A program made the position numbers and the translations under genes. 64,000 bases of DNA from Gammaproteobacteria bacterium (lineage in GTDB: Bacteria > Pseudomonadota > Gammaproteobacteria > Steroidobacterales > Steroidobacteraceae): contig JANXZG010000014.1 in the NCBI GenBank assembly GCA_025355645.1, positions 29,533 to 93,532 of the forward strand, in the 5' to 3' direction. The notes beneath the pieces were generated by a model. The model was not told the DNA's origin. It did not search any database and was given only the letters and a program-made list of their open reading frames with translations. Position 1 is the stretch's first letter; every line of letters starts with the position of its first letter. Positions 46,104-55,037 of the stretch are shown here, piece by piece.

Positions 46104-47588
46104 ATGATTGCCCTTGCCAGTCAGTACGCCGCCCTACCCGAGCATTTTTTTGCGCGGCTTGCACCGACGCAGGTTGCCCGCCCACGCCTGATTCAATTCA
46201 ATCGTGTGCTGGCCGAGGAGCTTGCGCTCGACATCCAAGACCACAGCGATGAGCAGCTGGCCGCGATATTCTCCGGCAATCTGATTCCCGCGGGCGCAAA
46301 CCCCGTCGCGATGGCCTACGCCGGGCACCAGTTCGGCGGGTTCGTGCCGCAGCTCGGCGATGGCCGCGCGATCCTGCTGGGCGAGGTTCGGGACAATGCG
46401 GGCCAGTGGCGCGATGTGCATCTGAAGGGCTCGGGGCGTACGCCTTATTCGCGCGGCGGTGATGGGCGCGCAGCCTTGGGCCCGGTGCTGCGCGAATACA
46501 TCGTCAGTGAAGCGATGCATGCCTTCGGGATCCCGACGACACGCTCGCTGGCGGCGGTCAGCACCGGCGAGGCGGTAATTCGCGAAGGGCGATTGCCCGG
46601 CGCGATCCTGACGCGCGTGGCGAAGAGCCATGTGCGCGTCGGCACGTTCCAGTATTTTGCCGCCCGGGGAGATGCCGCAGCGATCAGGCAGCTCGCGGAT
46701 TTTTGCATCGGACGCCTGTATCCGTCGCTTGCGGCGGGCGAGCAGCCGTATCTTGCGCTTCTGAAAGCGGTCATTGCTGGCCAAGCGCAACTGATCGCCC
46801 GCTGGATGCAAGTCGGGTTCATTCACGGCGTGATGAACACCGACAACATGGCGGTTTCGGCAGAGAGCATTGATTTCGGTCCCTGCGCTTTCATGGACAG
46901 TTACGACCCGGCGACAGTGTTCAGTTCCATCGATTCGCGCGGACGCTACGCCTATGCCAACCAGCCACATGCCGCCGCCTGGAATCTCGCGCGCTTTGCC
47001 GAAGCCCTGTTGAGCTGTATCGACACGGTGCCGGAACGCGCGATCGAATTGGTAACCGCGCCGCTCGAGCAGTTCGAGGCGCTGTATTCTTATAACTGGC
47101 TCGAGGGTATGCGCCGTAAAATTGGCCTGCAATACCCGAGCGCCGAAGACCCTGCGCTTGTGCAGGGTTTCCTTGAGGCGATGCAAGCAGGATCTGCCGA
47201 TTTCACGCTATCGTTTCGTGCGCTATGCGAGGCCGCGCAAGATGACGCGGCGGAAGGCAGGACAGGGTACGCAAATTTACGCGCACTATTTGTCGAGCCG
47301 GCCTTGCTCGATGCCTGGATCCCTGCATGGCGTGCGAGGCTTGCCGCAGAGCCCCTCAGCGCGCCGACACGCGCGCAGGCCATGCGCAGCGTGAATCCGC
47401 TCTTCATCCCGCGCAATCATCAAGTCGAGCGCGTCATTCGCGCGGCGGTCGAGCAGGAAGACTTCGCACCGTTTGCGCGATTGTTGCAGATACTAGCCCG
47501 CCCGTTCGAGGAGCAACCGGGCAGCGAGGCATTTGCCAATCCGCCACAACCGCAAGAGCGCGTGACGCAAACATTCTGTGGAACCTAG
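46104..47588 (+). CDS. selO: Protein adenylyltransferase SelO (YdiU/UPF0061 family)
   Basis: Pseudokinase-fold enzyme (494 residues) that transfers AMP to Ser, Thr or Tyr of target proteins and is linked to oxidative-stress responses. Family segments visible: AYAGHQFGGFVPQLGDGRAILLGE, Lys108 in HLKGSGRTPYSRGGDGRAAL, the catalytic-type HGVMNTDNMAV (Asp247) and DFGPCAF (257-263). The C-terminus ends FCGT, with Cys where many eukaryotic homologues have selenocysteine. It is followed one base later by the PuuB-like oxidase. Confidence 0.94.
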   Translation: MIALASQYAALPEHFFARLAPTQVARPRLIQFNRVLAEELALDIQDHSDEQLAAIFSGNLIPAGANPVAMAYAGHQFGGFVPQLGDGRAILLGEVRDNAGQWRDVHLKGSGRTPYSRGGDGRAALGPVLREYIVSEAMHAFGIPTTRSLAAVSTGEAVIREGRLPGAILTRVAKSHVRVGTFQYFAARGDAAAIRQLADFCIGRLYPSLAAGEQPYLALLKAVIAGQAQLIARWMQVGFIHGVMNTDNMAVSAESIDFGPCAFMDSYDPATVFSSIDSRGRYAYANQPHAAAWNLARFAEALLSCIDTVPERAIELVTAPLEQFEALYSYNWLEGMRRKIGLQYPSAEDPALVQGFLEAMQAGSADFTLSFRALCEAAQDDAAEGRTGYANLRALFVEPALLDAWIPAWRARLAAEPLSAPTRAQAMRSVNPLFIPRNHQVERVIRAAVEQEDFAPFARLLQILARPFEEQPGSEAFANPPQPQERVTQTFCGT

Positions 47589-47589
47589 C

Positions 47590-48870
47590 ATGAGCCCAGT
47601 CGCCAGCAGCGTATTCTGGAGCGAAGGGCGGCCGGTACCGGATTCACCGCCCGGCCCCTTGCCGCCATCGGTGGATGCGCTGATCATTGGCGCCGGTTAC
47701 ACCGGCCTTGCCGCCGCCCGGGAACTCTCCCGCGCGGGGCGCAGGGTCCTGGTGCTTGACGCCGCACCATTCGGTGGCGGCTGCTCGGGTCGCAATGGCG
47801 GACAGGTCGCCTACAGCATCAAGCCAACGCTTGCGCAGCTGGGTGCGCGCCACGGTGACAAGATCGCGGCGGGGATCTGTGCCGATGGCCAGCAGGCCAT
47901 CTCCCACCTACGCTCACTGGCCCTGGATGTGGGCCTCGAGATGGACTGGCGTCAACCCGGCTGTTTCACGGGCGCACACACAGCGAAGGCTTTCGCCGCT
48001 CTCGTGCGCGAGGCGAAGCTGCATCCATCCGGCTACGTGCAGAATGTCGAGATTATTCCAAGATCCCGTCAGCACGAGGAAATTGCCAGTGATTTTTATC
48101 ATGGGGGCTGTGTCTATCCCGACGATGCGTCGGTCGATCCGGTGATGATGCTGCACGCGTTGCATCGGCGCGCCGTGGCGGCCGGTGCGCAAGTTATTGA
48201 CCGCTGCGCCGTGACGGCGCTGCAAAAAACAGGGCTGGGCCATCAGGCGGCGACCGCCCGTGGCCCCGTGACTGCGCGCCAGGTATTGCTGGCAACGAAT
48301 GGCTACAGCGGCACCCTGTCGCCTTGGCACCAGCGTCGCGTCATTCCAATCGGTAGCTACCAGATTGCGACCGAGGCGCTGGGGCAGAGCCGGGTCCGGG
48401 AGCTGCTGCCCAAGGGGCGCAACATGGGCGACTCGCGCCGGGTCGTCGTCTACTTCCGGCCGTCCGCGGATGGCGAACGCATCATCTTCGGTGGCCGGGC
48501 GGCGCTCTCCGAAAAAGACCCGCTGATATGCGTGCCACGGCTGAAGTCTATGTTGACGCAGATCTTTCCGCAGTTGCGTGATGTTGCCATCACGCACGCC
48601 TGGGTCGGCTGGGTCGCCTATACCTTCGATACCTTGCCGCACTTGGGCCAGCAGGACGGGATCTGGTATGCGATGGGTTATTGCGGCCAAGGCGTGACGA
48701 CAGCGCCGTATTTTGGCATGCGCATCGCCCAGCAGATGATGGGTCTTGCCGAAGGGGCTACCGGGTTCGATGGACTGCCGTTTGAGGCGCGGCCTTATTA
48801 CTACGGCACGCCCTGGTTCCTGTCGGCTTCCGTACTCGCCTATCGCGCGCTCGACCGGCTCGGCATCTAG
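47590..48870 (+). CDS. FAD-dependent amine oxidoreductase, gamma-glutamylputrescine oxidase-like
   Basis: A 426-residue D-amino-acid-oxidase-superfamily flavoenzyme. The FAD-binding GAGYTGLAAARELSRAG and the GRNGGQVAYS motif are characteristic of PuuB-like oxidases; near the C-terminus are WVGWVAYTFDTLPHLGQ and MGYCGQGVTTAPYFG. PuuB oxidises gamma-glutamylputrescine in putrescine breakdown, which fits the polyamine transporter 8 kb away and the adjacent FGase-like gene, but no PuuA, PuuC or PuuD is in the window. Its stop shares CTAG with the convergent gene. Confidence 0.82.
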   Translation: MSPVASSVFWSEGRPVPDSPPGPLPPSVDALIIGAGYTGLAAARELSRAGRRVLVLDAAPFGGGCSGRNGGQVAYSIKPTLAQLGARHGDKIAAGICADGQQAISHLRSLALDVGLEMDWRQPGCFTGAHTAKAFAALVREAKLHPSGYVQNVEIIPRSRQHEEIASDFYHGGCVYPDDASVDPVMMLHALHRRAVAAGAQVIDRCAVTALQKTGLGHQAATARGPVTARQVLLATNGYSGTLSPWHQRRVIPIGSYQIATEALGQSRVRELLPKGRNMGDSRRVVVYFRPSADGERIIFGGRAALSEKDPLICVPRLKSMLTQIFPQLRDVAITHAWVGWVAYTFDTLPHLGQQDGIWYAMGYCGQGVTTAPYFGMRIAQQMMGLAEGATGFDGLPFEARPYYYGTPWFLSASVLAYRALDRLGI

Positions 48871-49676
48871 GACTGGAACCGGCGCAGGGCGGTCCTCAGG
48901 GCAGTCGCGATTCGCATCGCCCATGCTTGCTGCCCGGCCGGCTCAAGGATCAGGTCCTGGCGGATCTCAATTTCTACATGTGGCAAGCGCCGCGCCTCGC
49001 CGTGTACTGGAATGGTGTAATCCGTCGCATCGCTGACAAAATAAGGTTCGTTGTCGGCGACCAGGAGTGTCTTATCCTCGCGCAGTGCGTCCAGTGTGAG
49101 TCCCGCAAAGCGCCGATCGCGGTTATATAGAATCGCCGCCTGCATCGGGCGCGCAACCCCTTTGAAGATCGCGGTCATGCTGTGCTGCGCGACGAGGATT
49201 GTCGGCCGACCGGCAGCTAAGCGCGCCTCCAGCACTTCTTTTATGCGACAGTGATACGGCCGGAAAATCTCCGCACGACGCGCCTCGATCTGGGCGGGCG
49301 TGAGCCCCATGTTTCCGGGGATCGCAGTGTTTTCGCCGATTGTGGGGATCGAGGACGGCACTTCGGGGTCGCGATTGCAGTCGATGACCAGGCGCGAATA
49401 AATCTGTGCAAGCAGTGGTGCATCCAGTGATGCGGCCAGCAGCCGGGCAACGCTCAATGCCCCCAGGTCGCAGGCGATGTGCCTTTGTAGCTCGCTTGCC
49501 GGCAAGCCAAGATCGCCCAGGATTCTTGGGATACGCGCACCGGCATGATCAACGGTGATCAGGAAATCCGCTCCACGCTGCGGCCCTTCCTCCAGGACAG
49601 GCGGTGGTTCGTCGGCGCCGAGCAGTCGGTAGGCAGGGGTCATCGGCATCTGCGTAAAGATACCGTGCAACGGCAT
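48867..49676 (-). CDS. N-formylglutamate amidohydrolase family protein
   Basis: A roughly 269-residue protein of the FGase family, zinc hydrolases that release formate from N-formylglutamate. Visible segments: FLITVDHAGARIP, IYSRLVIDCNRDP, PYHCRIKEVLEARLAAGRPTILVAQHSMTAIFKG and EIEIRQDLI. Start uncertain: Met codons at 49676, 49649 and 49643 have no strong ribosome site. Histidine-degradation genes are absent, so a different N-acyl glutamate or similar amide may be the substrate. Shares the CTAG stop with the PuuB-like gene. Confidence 0.82.
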   Translation of the reverse strand: MPLHGIFTQMPMTPAYRLLGADEPPPVLEEGPQRGADFLITVDHAGARIPRILGDLGLPASELQRHIACDLGALSVARLLAASLDAPLLAQIYSRLVIDCNRDPEVPSSIPTIGENTAIPGNMGLTPAQIEARRAEIFRPYHCRIKEVLEARLAAGRPTILVAQHSMTAIFKGVARPMQAAILYNRDRRFAGLTLDALREDKTLLVADNEPYFVSDATDYTIPVHGEARRLPHVEIEIRQDLILEPAGQQAWAMRIATALRTALRRFQS

Positions 49677-49688
49677 AGCTGACGAATA

Positions 49689-50720
49689 ATGTTTCGCATA
49701 CCATACGCGCCGCCCATGCCAGAAAGTGACTATCGCAGCGAGCGCCTGTTTCGCCAGTTGTCCCAAATCGAGCGCACCGCCCGCGTCGGCGTACTGCAAC
49801 TTTCCGTCCCGGATGGGGCAGTCTGGTGGTCAGGCGGTGTTCAGGAACTGCTGGGGTTACCAGCGGGCACTAAAGCGGGCTGGCCTGCATTGCGGCAGGC
49901 GCTTGGCGAGCCGGGCGTCGCGACTCTTTGTGCCGCCGCCGCCGCGGCGCTCAAGACCCAGCAGGAGCTCGACATTGATCTGCCACTGGCAGGTCCGCGC
50001 GAAGCGCCAGCATGGATGCGGATCTGTGGACGTGTATCTTTAGTCGGCGCAGCGACCGAGGCGAACGCGATCATCCAGGATGTCAGCGAGCGGCGGCTCA
50101 TCGCCTCTCAGATTAATCAGGCGACCGCCGCGGAGCGGCAAAGGCTGTTATCGGACCTTCACGATAACCTAGGCCAGGTGCTGGCCAGTGCAGGTTTGTT
50201 GGCGGCGGCACATGAACGGGAGGTGCGGGCCAGTGCGCCCGCGCTTGCAGCGAGCGCCCAGCAATTGGTGTCTGTCATGGGTGAATCCCAACGGCTTTGT
50301 CGCGATCTGTCGCATGAGCTGATGGAGGACTTCCGCGAGGGCCTGGCGCGGGTACTCGAGCGGCTCGCCGCGCGCACCGCGCTGACGGGTATTAGCTGCT
50401 CATTTCATTGCTCAGGGGGCGATGCGCAGGGGCTCTCGGAAGTGCAGTGCCGAGAAATGTTCCGGATCGCTCAGGAAGCGGTCACGAATGCCCTCAAACA
50501 CGCCAGTTGCCGACGGATCGAGATTGCGTTGACCTTGGAGGCCGGCAGCGGCGAGCTCGCGGTGCTCGATGATGGGGTGGGGATTGACCTTGGCGCCATG
50601 GTCGAGGGCCTGGGAATGCGCACGATGCGCTACCGAGCGGCCCGGATCGGCACTACGGTCAGTGTCGCCCCTGGCGAGTCGGGCGGGACGCGGGTCTGGC
50701 TTTCGGTCCCCCGCGTGTAA
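49689..50720 (+). CDS. Sensor histidine kinase (HisKA_3 type, PAS-like input)
   Basis: A 343-residue cytosolic kinase without membrane helices. Residues about 30-135 form a PAS-like domain (WWSGGVQELLGLP, ending AIIQDVSERR). A NarL/DesK-type dimerisation domain follows with the phospho-acceptor His158 in ERQRLLSDLHDNLGQ, then the ATPase domain with EAVTNALKHA, LDDGVGID and GLGMRTMRYRA. No response regulator is adjacent. It lies directly upstream of pqqA in the same direction and may regulate the pqq genes or a quinoprotein system. Confidence 0.88.
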   Translation: MFRIPYAPPMPESDYRSERLFRQLSQIERTARVGVLQLSVPDGAVWWSGGVQELLGLPAGTKAGWPALRQALGEPGVATLCAAAAAALKTQQELDIDLPLAGPREAPAWMRICGRVSLVGAATEANAIIQDVSERRLIASQINQATAAERQRLLSDLHDNLGQVLASAGLLAAAHEREVRASAPALAASAQQLVSVMGESQRLCRDLSHELMEDFREGLARVLERLAARTALTGISCSFHCSGGDAQGLSEVQCREMFRIAQEAVTNALKHASCRRIEIALTLEAGSGELAVLDDGVGIDLGAMVEGLGMRTMRYRAARIGTTVSVAPGESGGTRVWLSVPRV

Positions 50721-50764
50721 CATATTGAGTCTGTTGGTGGTCGTAATGATGGTATCGCCCGGCC

Positions 50765-50793
50765 TTGCCTGAGCAAGCTGACGGGGACATACT
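50765..50793 (+). promoter_or_regulatory. Possible pqqA promoter with overlapping small hairpin
   Basis: TTGCCT (50765-50770) and CATACT (50788-50793) are 17 bases apart, each matching four of six consensus positions, 38 bases before the pqqA ATG. The -35 overlaps a hairpin CTTGC-ctga-GCAAG (50764-50777) just after the kinase gene. A separate promoter is expected because PqqA is usually made in excess, but this match is weak. Confidence 0.3.
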
Positions 50794-50830
50794 AAGGGTC
50801 TGGAATTTGAACCGGATGGAGAATGCAAAC

Positions 50831-50905
50831 ATGAAGTGGGAAGTACCGACGGCGATCGAATTGCGGCTTGGAATGGAGATCAATTCCTACGTTTCGGTTC
50901 GCTGA
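50831..50905 (+). CDS. pqqA: PQQ precursor peptide PqqA
   Basis: A 24-residue peptide, MKWEVPTAIELRLGMEINSY followed by VSVR. The conserved Glu16 and Tyr20 in the E-x-x-x-Y arrangement are the residues joined and excised to become pyrroloquinoline quinone. A GGAG site lies nine bases before the ATG. An in-frame ATG at 50816 would add five residues (MENAN) but lacks a ribosome site. Followed 68 bases later by pqqB. Confidence 0.93.
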   Translation: MKWEVPTAIELRLGMEINSYVSVR

Positions 50906-50973
50906 ACCCATTTAAGTCGCTCCGACTCCTGCGGGCGCGACTTCCGTGCCCGCCCCATCGCGGGTGATGCCTT

Positions 50974-51891
50974 GTGCTGATTCGTATCCTGGGCTCCGCC
51001 GCTGGCGGTGGATTTCCGCAGTGGAACTGCAACTGCTCGAACTGCCGCGGTGTGCGTGACGGATCCCTCGATGCGCGCCCGCGCACCCAATCCTCCATTG
51101 CGATTTCAAGCGACGCCGAGCGCTGGATATTATTCAACGCAGCGCCCGATCTGCACCGGCAGATTCAGGCAAATCCGCCGTTGCAGCCGCGCCGAGAGCT
51201 GCGCGACACGCCGATCGCTGCGGTAGTCCTCTCCGACGGGCAAATCGACCACACCGCAGGACTCTTGCTGATGCGCGAACATCGGCAGCCTTTGCAAGTT
51301 TATGCCACGGCCGCCGTCCATCAGGACCTGACTACGGGACTGCCGCTGCTGTCGGTGCTACAACACTATTGCGGCGTCGAGTGGCGCGAGATTGCCCTTG
51401 ACGGCGCGCTCCTGCAGATTGCGGCTCTGCCAGGCATCGAAATCACCGTATTGGCGGTCGATGGCAAGCCGGGACCCTATTCGCCGTTTCGGCAGAATCC
51501 GCGGGCGGGAGATAACATCGCGTTTCTGTTGCATGAAGTGTCAAGCGGCAGGCGGGCATTTTATGCCCCGGGGCTCGCGGCGATTACGCCGCCGGTTCGC
51601 GCTGCGCTGGAGGCGAGCCACTGCGTGTTGGTGGACGGCACATTCTGGCAGGACGATGAAATGATACGGGCAGGCGTCTCGACCAAGCGAGCAGCGGACC
51701 TAGGCCACCTGCCGCAATGCGGGCCGGGCGGCATGATCGAGATGCTCAAAAGCCTCCGTAACGATACCAGGCGCATCCTGGTACACATCAACAATACCAA
51801 TCCGATTCTCGTGGATTCGGGCCCCGAGCGCGCGCAGCTCGAGGCCAGTGGCATCGAAGTGGCGTTCGATGGCATGGAGATACGATTGTGA
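50974..51891 (+). CDS. pqqB: PQQ biosynthesis protein PqqB
   Basis: Metallo-beta-lactamase-fold protein (305 residues) that hydroxylates the PQQ intermediate. The N-terminal zinc knuckle CNCSNC and [12 protein letters not shown] are diagnostic; [17 protein letters not shown] replaces the usual HxHxDH, as in all PqqB, and HINNTNPIL is the C-terminal signature. Starts at GTG. Overlaps pqqC by GTGA. Confidence 0.96.
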   Translation: MLIRILGSAAGGGFPQWNCNCSNCRGVRDGSLDARPRTQSSIAISSDAERWILFNAAPDLHRQIQANPPLQPRRELRDTPIAAVVLSDGQIDHTAGLLLMREHRQPLQVYATAAVHQDLTTGLPLLSVLQHYCGVEWREIALDGALLQIAALPGIEITVLAVDGKPGPYSPFRQNPRAGDNIAFLLHEVSSGRRAFYAPGLAAITPPVRAALEASHCVLVDGTFWQDDEMIRAGVSTKRAADLGHLPQCGPGGMIEMLKSLRNDTRRILVHINNTNPILVDSGPERAQLEASGIEVAFDGMEIRL

Positions 51892-52577
51892 CGGACACGA
51901 CGGGCTTCGAGGCGGCCTTGCGCGCCAAGGGCGCGTCCTACCATATCCATCATCCGTTTAACCGGATGCTGAACGAGGGCCGTGCAAGCCCCGCGCAGAT
52001 CCGCGGTTGGGTTGCCAATCGTTTTTACTACCAGATCAATATTCCGGTCAAGGACGCGGCGGTCATCGCCAACTGCGAGGATCGCGACGTTCGGCGCGAA
52101 TGGGTGCGACGCATCCTCGACCATGATGGCTGGGAGCAGGATTCCGGCGGCATCGAAGCCTGGGTCAGGCTGGGCGAGGCGGTGGGCTTGACGCGCGAGA
52201 GCCTGTGGTCCTTGTCCGATGTCTTGCCCGGCGTGCGCTTTGCGGTGGACGCTTACGTCAATTTCGCACGGCGCCAGCCCTGGCAGGAATCGGTCTGTGC
52301 CTCGCTGACTGAGCTGTTCGCGCCGCAAATTCATAAGGATCGCCTGGCCAGCTGGCCCCTGCACTATCCCTGGATTGATACCAGCGGACTCGACTATTTT
52401 CGCAAGCGCATCCCGTTGGCATCGCGCGACGTGGAACATGGGCTGCGGGTGACGCTCGCATATTTCGACACCAGGGTACTGCAGGATCGCGCACTTGAGA
52501 TCTTACAGTTCAAGCTGGATATCCTATGGGCTATGCTCGATGCCATCCAGTTGCGCTATGGACTTACCGATGAGTAA
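51888..52577 (+). CDS. pqqC: Pyrroloquinoline-quinone synthase PqqC
   Basis: Cofactor-free oxidase (229 residues) catalysing the final ring closure and eight-electron oxidation to PQQ. It has [14 protein letters not shown] near the N-terminus, [24 protein letters not shown] and the C-terminal [31 protein letters not shown], all PqqC signatures. Starts at GTG within the end of pqqB; its last eight bases overlap pqqD. Confidence 0.96.
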   Translation: MTDTTGFEAALRAKGASYHIHHPFNRMLNEGRASPAQIRGWVANRFYYQINIPVKDAAVIANCEDRDVRREWVRRILDHDGWEQDSGGIEAWVRLGEAVGLTRESLWSLSDVLPGVRFAVDAYVNFARRQPWQESVCASLTELFAPQIHKDRLASWPLHYPWIDTSGLDYFRKRIPLASRDVEHGLRVTLAYFDTRVLQDRALEILQFKLDILWAMLDAIQLRYGLTDE

Positions 52578-52848
52578 AGGATCCGTGCTGCATGCACACC
52601 AGCCCAAAATTGCCCGCCTGTACCGGCTGCAATGGGAAGAGGCGCAGCAGGCGCACGTTTTGCTATTTCCTGAGGGCCTGGTCAAGCTCAATGCCAGCGC
52701 CGGCGAGATCCTGCGCCGCTGCGATGGCGTGCGCACAACCGCCGAGATCATCGCGGAACTGGAGATTGCCTTCGCGGCGAAGAACCTGGCGCCCGACGTC
52801 GATGCATTCCTGGAACAGGCGGTGGCGAAGGGCTGGGTCGAATCGTGA
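52570..52848 (+). CDS. pqqD: PQQ peptide chaperone PqqD
   Basis: A 92-residue RRE-fold protein that binds PqqA and delivers it to PqqE. Features: [39 protein letters not shown], the usual PqqD core. The ATG at 52570 lies eight bases inside pqqC, and the stop overlaps the GTG start of pqqE. The frame is open further upstream but only within pqqC. Confidence 0.95.
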   Translation: MSKGSVLHAHQPKIARLYRLQWEEAQQAHVLLFPEGLVKLNASAGEILRRCDGVRTTAEIIAELEIAFAAKNLAPDVDAFLEQAVAKGWVES

Positions 52849-53966
52849 TCACACCGCCCTTGTGGCTGGTGGCGGAATTGACTTACACCTGCCCGCTGCA
52901 CTGTGTCTTTTGCTCCAATCCCGTGGATTTTGCCGCGCAGGGGCCTGAACTCTCGACCGCCGACTGGATCCGGGTATTGCGGGAAGCCCGCGCGCTGGGC
53001 GCCGTGCAATTGGGCCTTACGGGCGGTGAGCCGCTCAGTCGCAAGGACCTCGAGGAGCTGGTATCGGAGGCGCACGGGCTGGGCTATTACATCAACTTGA
53101 TTACATCCGGCGCGGGTCTCAGCGAGAAGCGCATCAAAGCGCTGAAGTATGCCGGACTTGATCACATCCAGCTTTCGTTCCAGGACTCGACCCGGCAGAT
53201 GAACGATTTTCTATCCAGCACGCGCACCTTCGACCTGAAGCGCCGGGCCGCGGCGCTGATCAAGGAGCATGGCTTCCCGATGGTCATGAACTGCGTGGTC
53301 CACCGCATGAACCTGGACCACGTCGGGCTCATCATCGATCTTGCCGCCGACATCGGTGCAGAGTTCCTGGAGCTCGCAAATACCCAGTACTACGGCTGGG
53401 CATTGCTGAACCGCGATCAGCTGATGCCGGACAAGGAGCAGCTCGTGCGTGCCGAGGCCATCGTTGCCGAGCGGCGCAAGAGCCTGGGTTCGCGGCTGCG
53501 CATCCTGTTCGTCGTGCCGGATTATTTTGAAGGAAGGCCGAAGCGTTGCATGAATGGCTGGGGGTCAACGATCCTGTGCGTAAATCCCGCCGGCACCGCG
53601 CTGCCATGCCAGGCTGCCAAGATGCTGCCCGGCATGGATTTCCCGTCCGTGCGCGATGCAAGCGTGCGTGAGATCTGGTATGACTCCGCTGGATTTAACC
53701 GCTTTCGCGGCGAGGATTGGATGCCGCAGCCCTGTCGAAGTTGCCCGGAGCGCACGATAGATTTGGGCGGCTGCCGCTGCCAGGCCTATCAACTGACGGG
53801 CGATGTGGGCGCGACCGACCCGGTCTGCGACAAGTCCCCCGACCACGGCATTGTGCTCGCCGCAGTGGCCGCTGCGGCGCAGAAGCCGCTGCTGTTCAGA
53901 ACGCCGGGGAATTCACGAGCGCTGATCGATGCGGGTCCGCCAGCCACGCGTGGATCTGCGCAGTAA
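52845..53966 (+). CDS. pqqE: PqqA peptide cyclase PqqE (radical SAM)
   Basis: Radical SAM enzyme (373 residues) forming the Glu-Tyr carbon-carbon crosslink in PqqA. The SAM-cluster cysteines are Cys16, Cys20 and Cys23 (CPLHCVFC). The C-terminal SPASM region carries further cluster cysteines in KRCMNGWGSTILCVNPAG, PCQAAK, PCRSCPERTIDLGGCRCQA and PVCDKS. Starts at GTG in an overlap with pqqD. Its last 71 bases overlap the convergent xdhC-like gene. pqqF/pqqG protease genes are not in the window. Confidence 0.96.
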   Translation: MITPPLWLVAELTYTCPLHCVFCSNPVDFAAQGPELSTADWIRVLREARALGAVQLGLTGGEPLSRKDLEELVSEAHGLGYYINLITSGAGLSEKRIKALKYAGLDHIQLSFQDSTRQMNDFLSSTRTFDLKRRAAALIKEHGFPMVMNCVVHRMNLDHVGLIIDLAADIGAEFLELANTQYYGWALLNRDQLMPDKEQLVRAEAIVAERRKSLGSRLRILFVVPDYFEGRPKRCMNGWGSTILCVNPAGTALPCQAAKMLPGMDFPSVRDASVREIWYDSAGFNRFRGEDWMPQPCRSCPERTIDLGGCRCQAYQLTGDVGATDPVCDKSPDHGIVLAAVAAAAQKPLLFRTPGNSRALIDAGPPATRGSAQ

Positions 53967-54975
53967 TCGCAAGCGCGATACCCTCGGGCGTTACTGCGCC
54001 GATACTGAGTCCCACCGGCCCGCGCAGCCTGCCCCGCAGTCGCTCGGTCAGGGGGCCGACTTCCGTCGCGAGCCGTCGCCGCCTCGACTCAGGGCCGAGC
54101 AGTCCAATGTAGCCAGGTGAGTCCGTTGCGGCGAGCGCCTTCAGGTACTCAGTGTCCGATGCCAAGTGATGGCTCATGACGATGGCTGCGTGGCATTCGT
54201 CCAGGTTGACCAGGCGAGCGAGTTGCGATGCGCTGCCGAGCAGCACGCGGGCGCCAGAAAACCGTAGCGCCTGCGCATACGCCGCACGGTGGTCCACGAC
54301 GGTCACGCGCCAGCCCAGTGTGCGCGCGATGCCGACCACGGGCTCGGCATCAGGGCCCGCGCCGCAGATCAGCAGGTGGGGTGGCGGTGCGAGGTAGTGC
54401 ACGAACACGCGGGTCACGCCACGGGGGAGGGCGAGTTCGGTGTTATGAGATTTCGCATTTGACATCGCCTCCTGCATGGCAACCTGCAAGGCGGGTGGGA
54501 GCGAAGTTTCAGACTGGCTGTCGGACGGCGCGTAGGTGCCGAGCGACATATCGGCAGACTCATACACAACCGCAAGTACGGTGCCGCGCCCCGCATCGGT
54601 CGCAAGGCCGGCCGTCATCAGTGCCCGGCCAGCCGCATGTTCACCGCCCGCCGGCTCGAGCAACACGCGCATCGCGCCCTCGCATCCCGCGCCGATGCCA
54701 AACACCAGATCATTCGCCGTGTGCATATCGTACTCGACGCTGCGCGGCATGCCGTCCGCCAGGACCTTGTTGGCGTGGCCGGACAGATCTGCCTCCAGGC
54801 AGCCGCCGCTGAGCAGGCCGATATAGCTGCCGTCGGGCCTAATCAGCATGCGCGCGCCGGATTTTCGATACGTCGATCCAGAAGTTGCGACAATCGTCGC
54901 AAGGACTCCCGGCGCGAACGCATCTTGGCGCGCCTTCAACAGCAGCTCGAGCGAGGTATCGAGACGTACTTCCAT
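53896..54975 (-). CDS. XdhC/CoxI family protein
   Basis: A 359-residue member of the XdhC family, which inserts and sulfurates the molybdenum cofactor of xanthine dehydrogenase and related enzymes. The N-terminal domain has VATSGSTYRKSGARMLI and GLLSGGCLEADL; the C-terminal Rossmann domain has LLICGAGPDAEPVVGIARTLGWRVTVVDHR and GYIGLLGPESRRRRL. No molybdenum hydroxylase genes are adjacent, so its partner must be elsewhere. It ends 71 bases inside the 3' end of pqqE on the opposite strand. Confidence 0.88.
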   Translation of the reverse strand: MEVRLDTSLELLLKARQDAFAPGVLATIVATSGSTYRKSGARMLIRPDGSYIGLLSGGCLEADLSGHANKVLADGMPRSVEYDMHTANDLVFGIGAGCEGAMRVLLEPAGGEHAAGRALMTAGLATDAGRGTVLAVVYESADMSLGTYAPSDSQSETSLPPALQVAMQEAMSNAKSHNTELALPRGVTRVFVHYLAPPPHLLICGAGPDAEPVVGIARTLGWRVTVVDHRAAYAQALRFSGARVLLGSASQLARLVNLDECHAAIVMSHHLASDTEYLKALAATDSPGYIGLLGPESRRRRLATEVGPLTERLRGRLRGPVGLSIGAVTPEGIALAITAQIHAWLADPHRSALVNSPAF

Positions 54976-55037
54976 ATCGACATGCTAGCGGATGATGCGG
55001 CGACAGGCGCGCTATGATGGAAAATTTCCGGGGCGGT

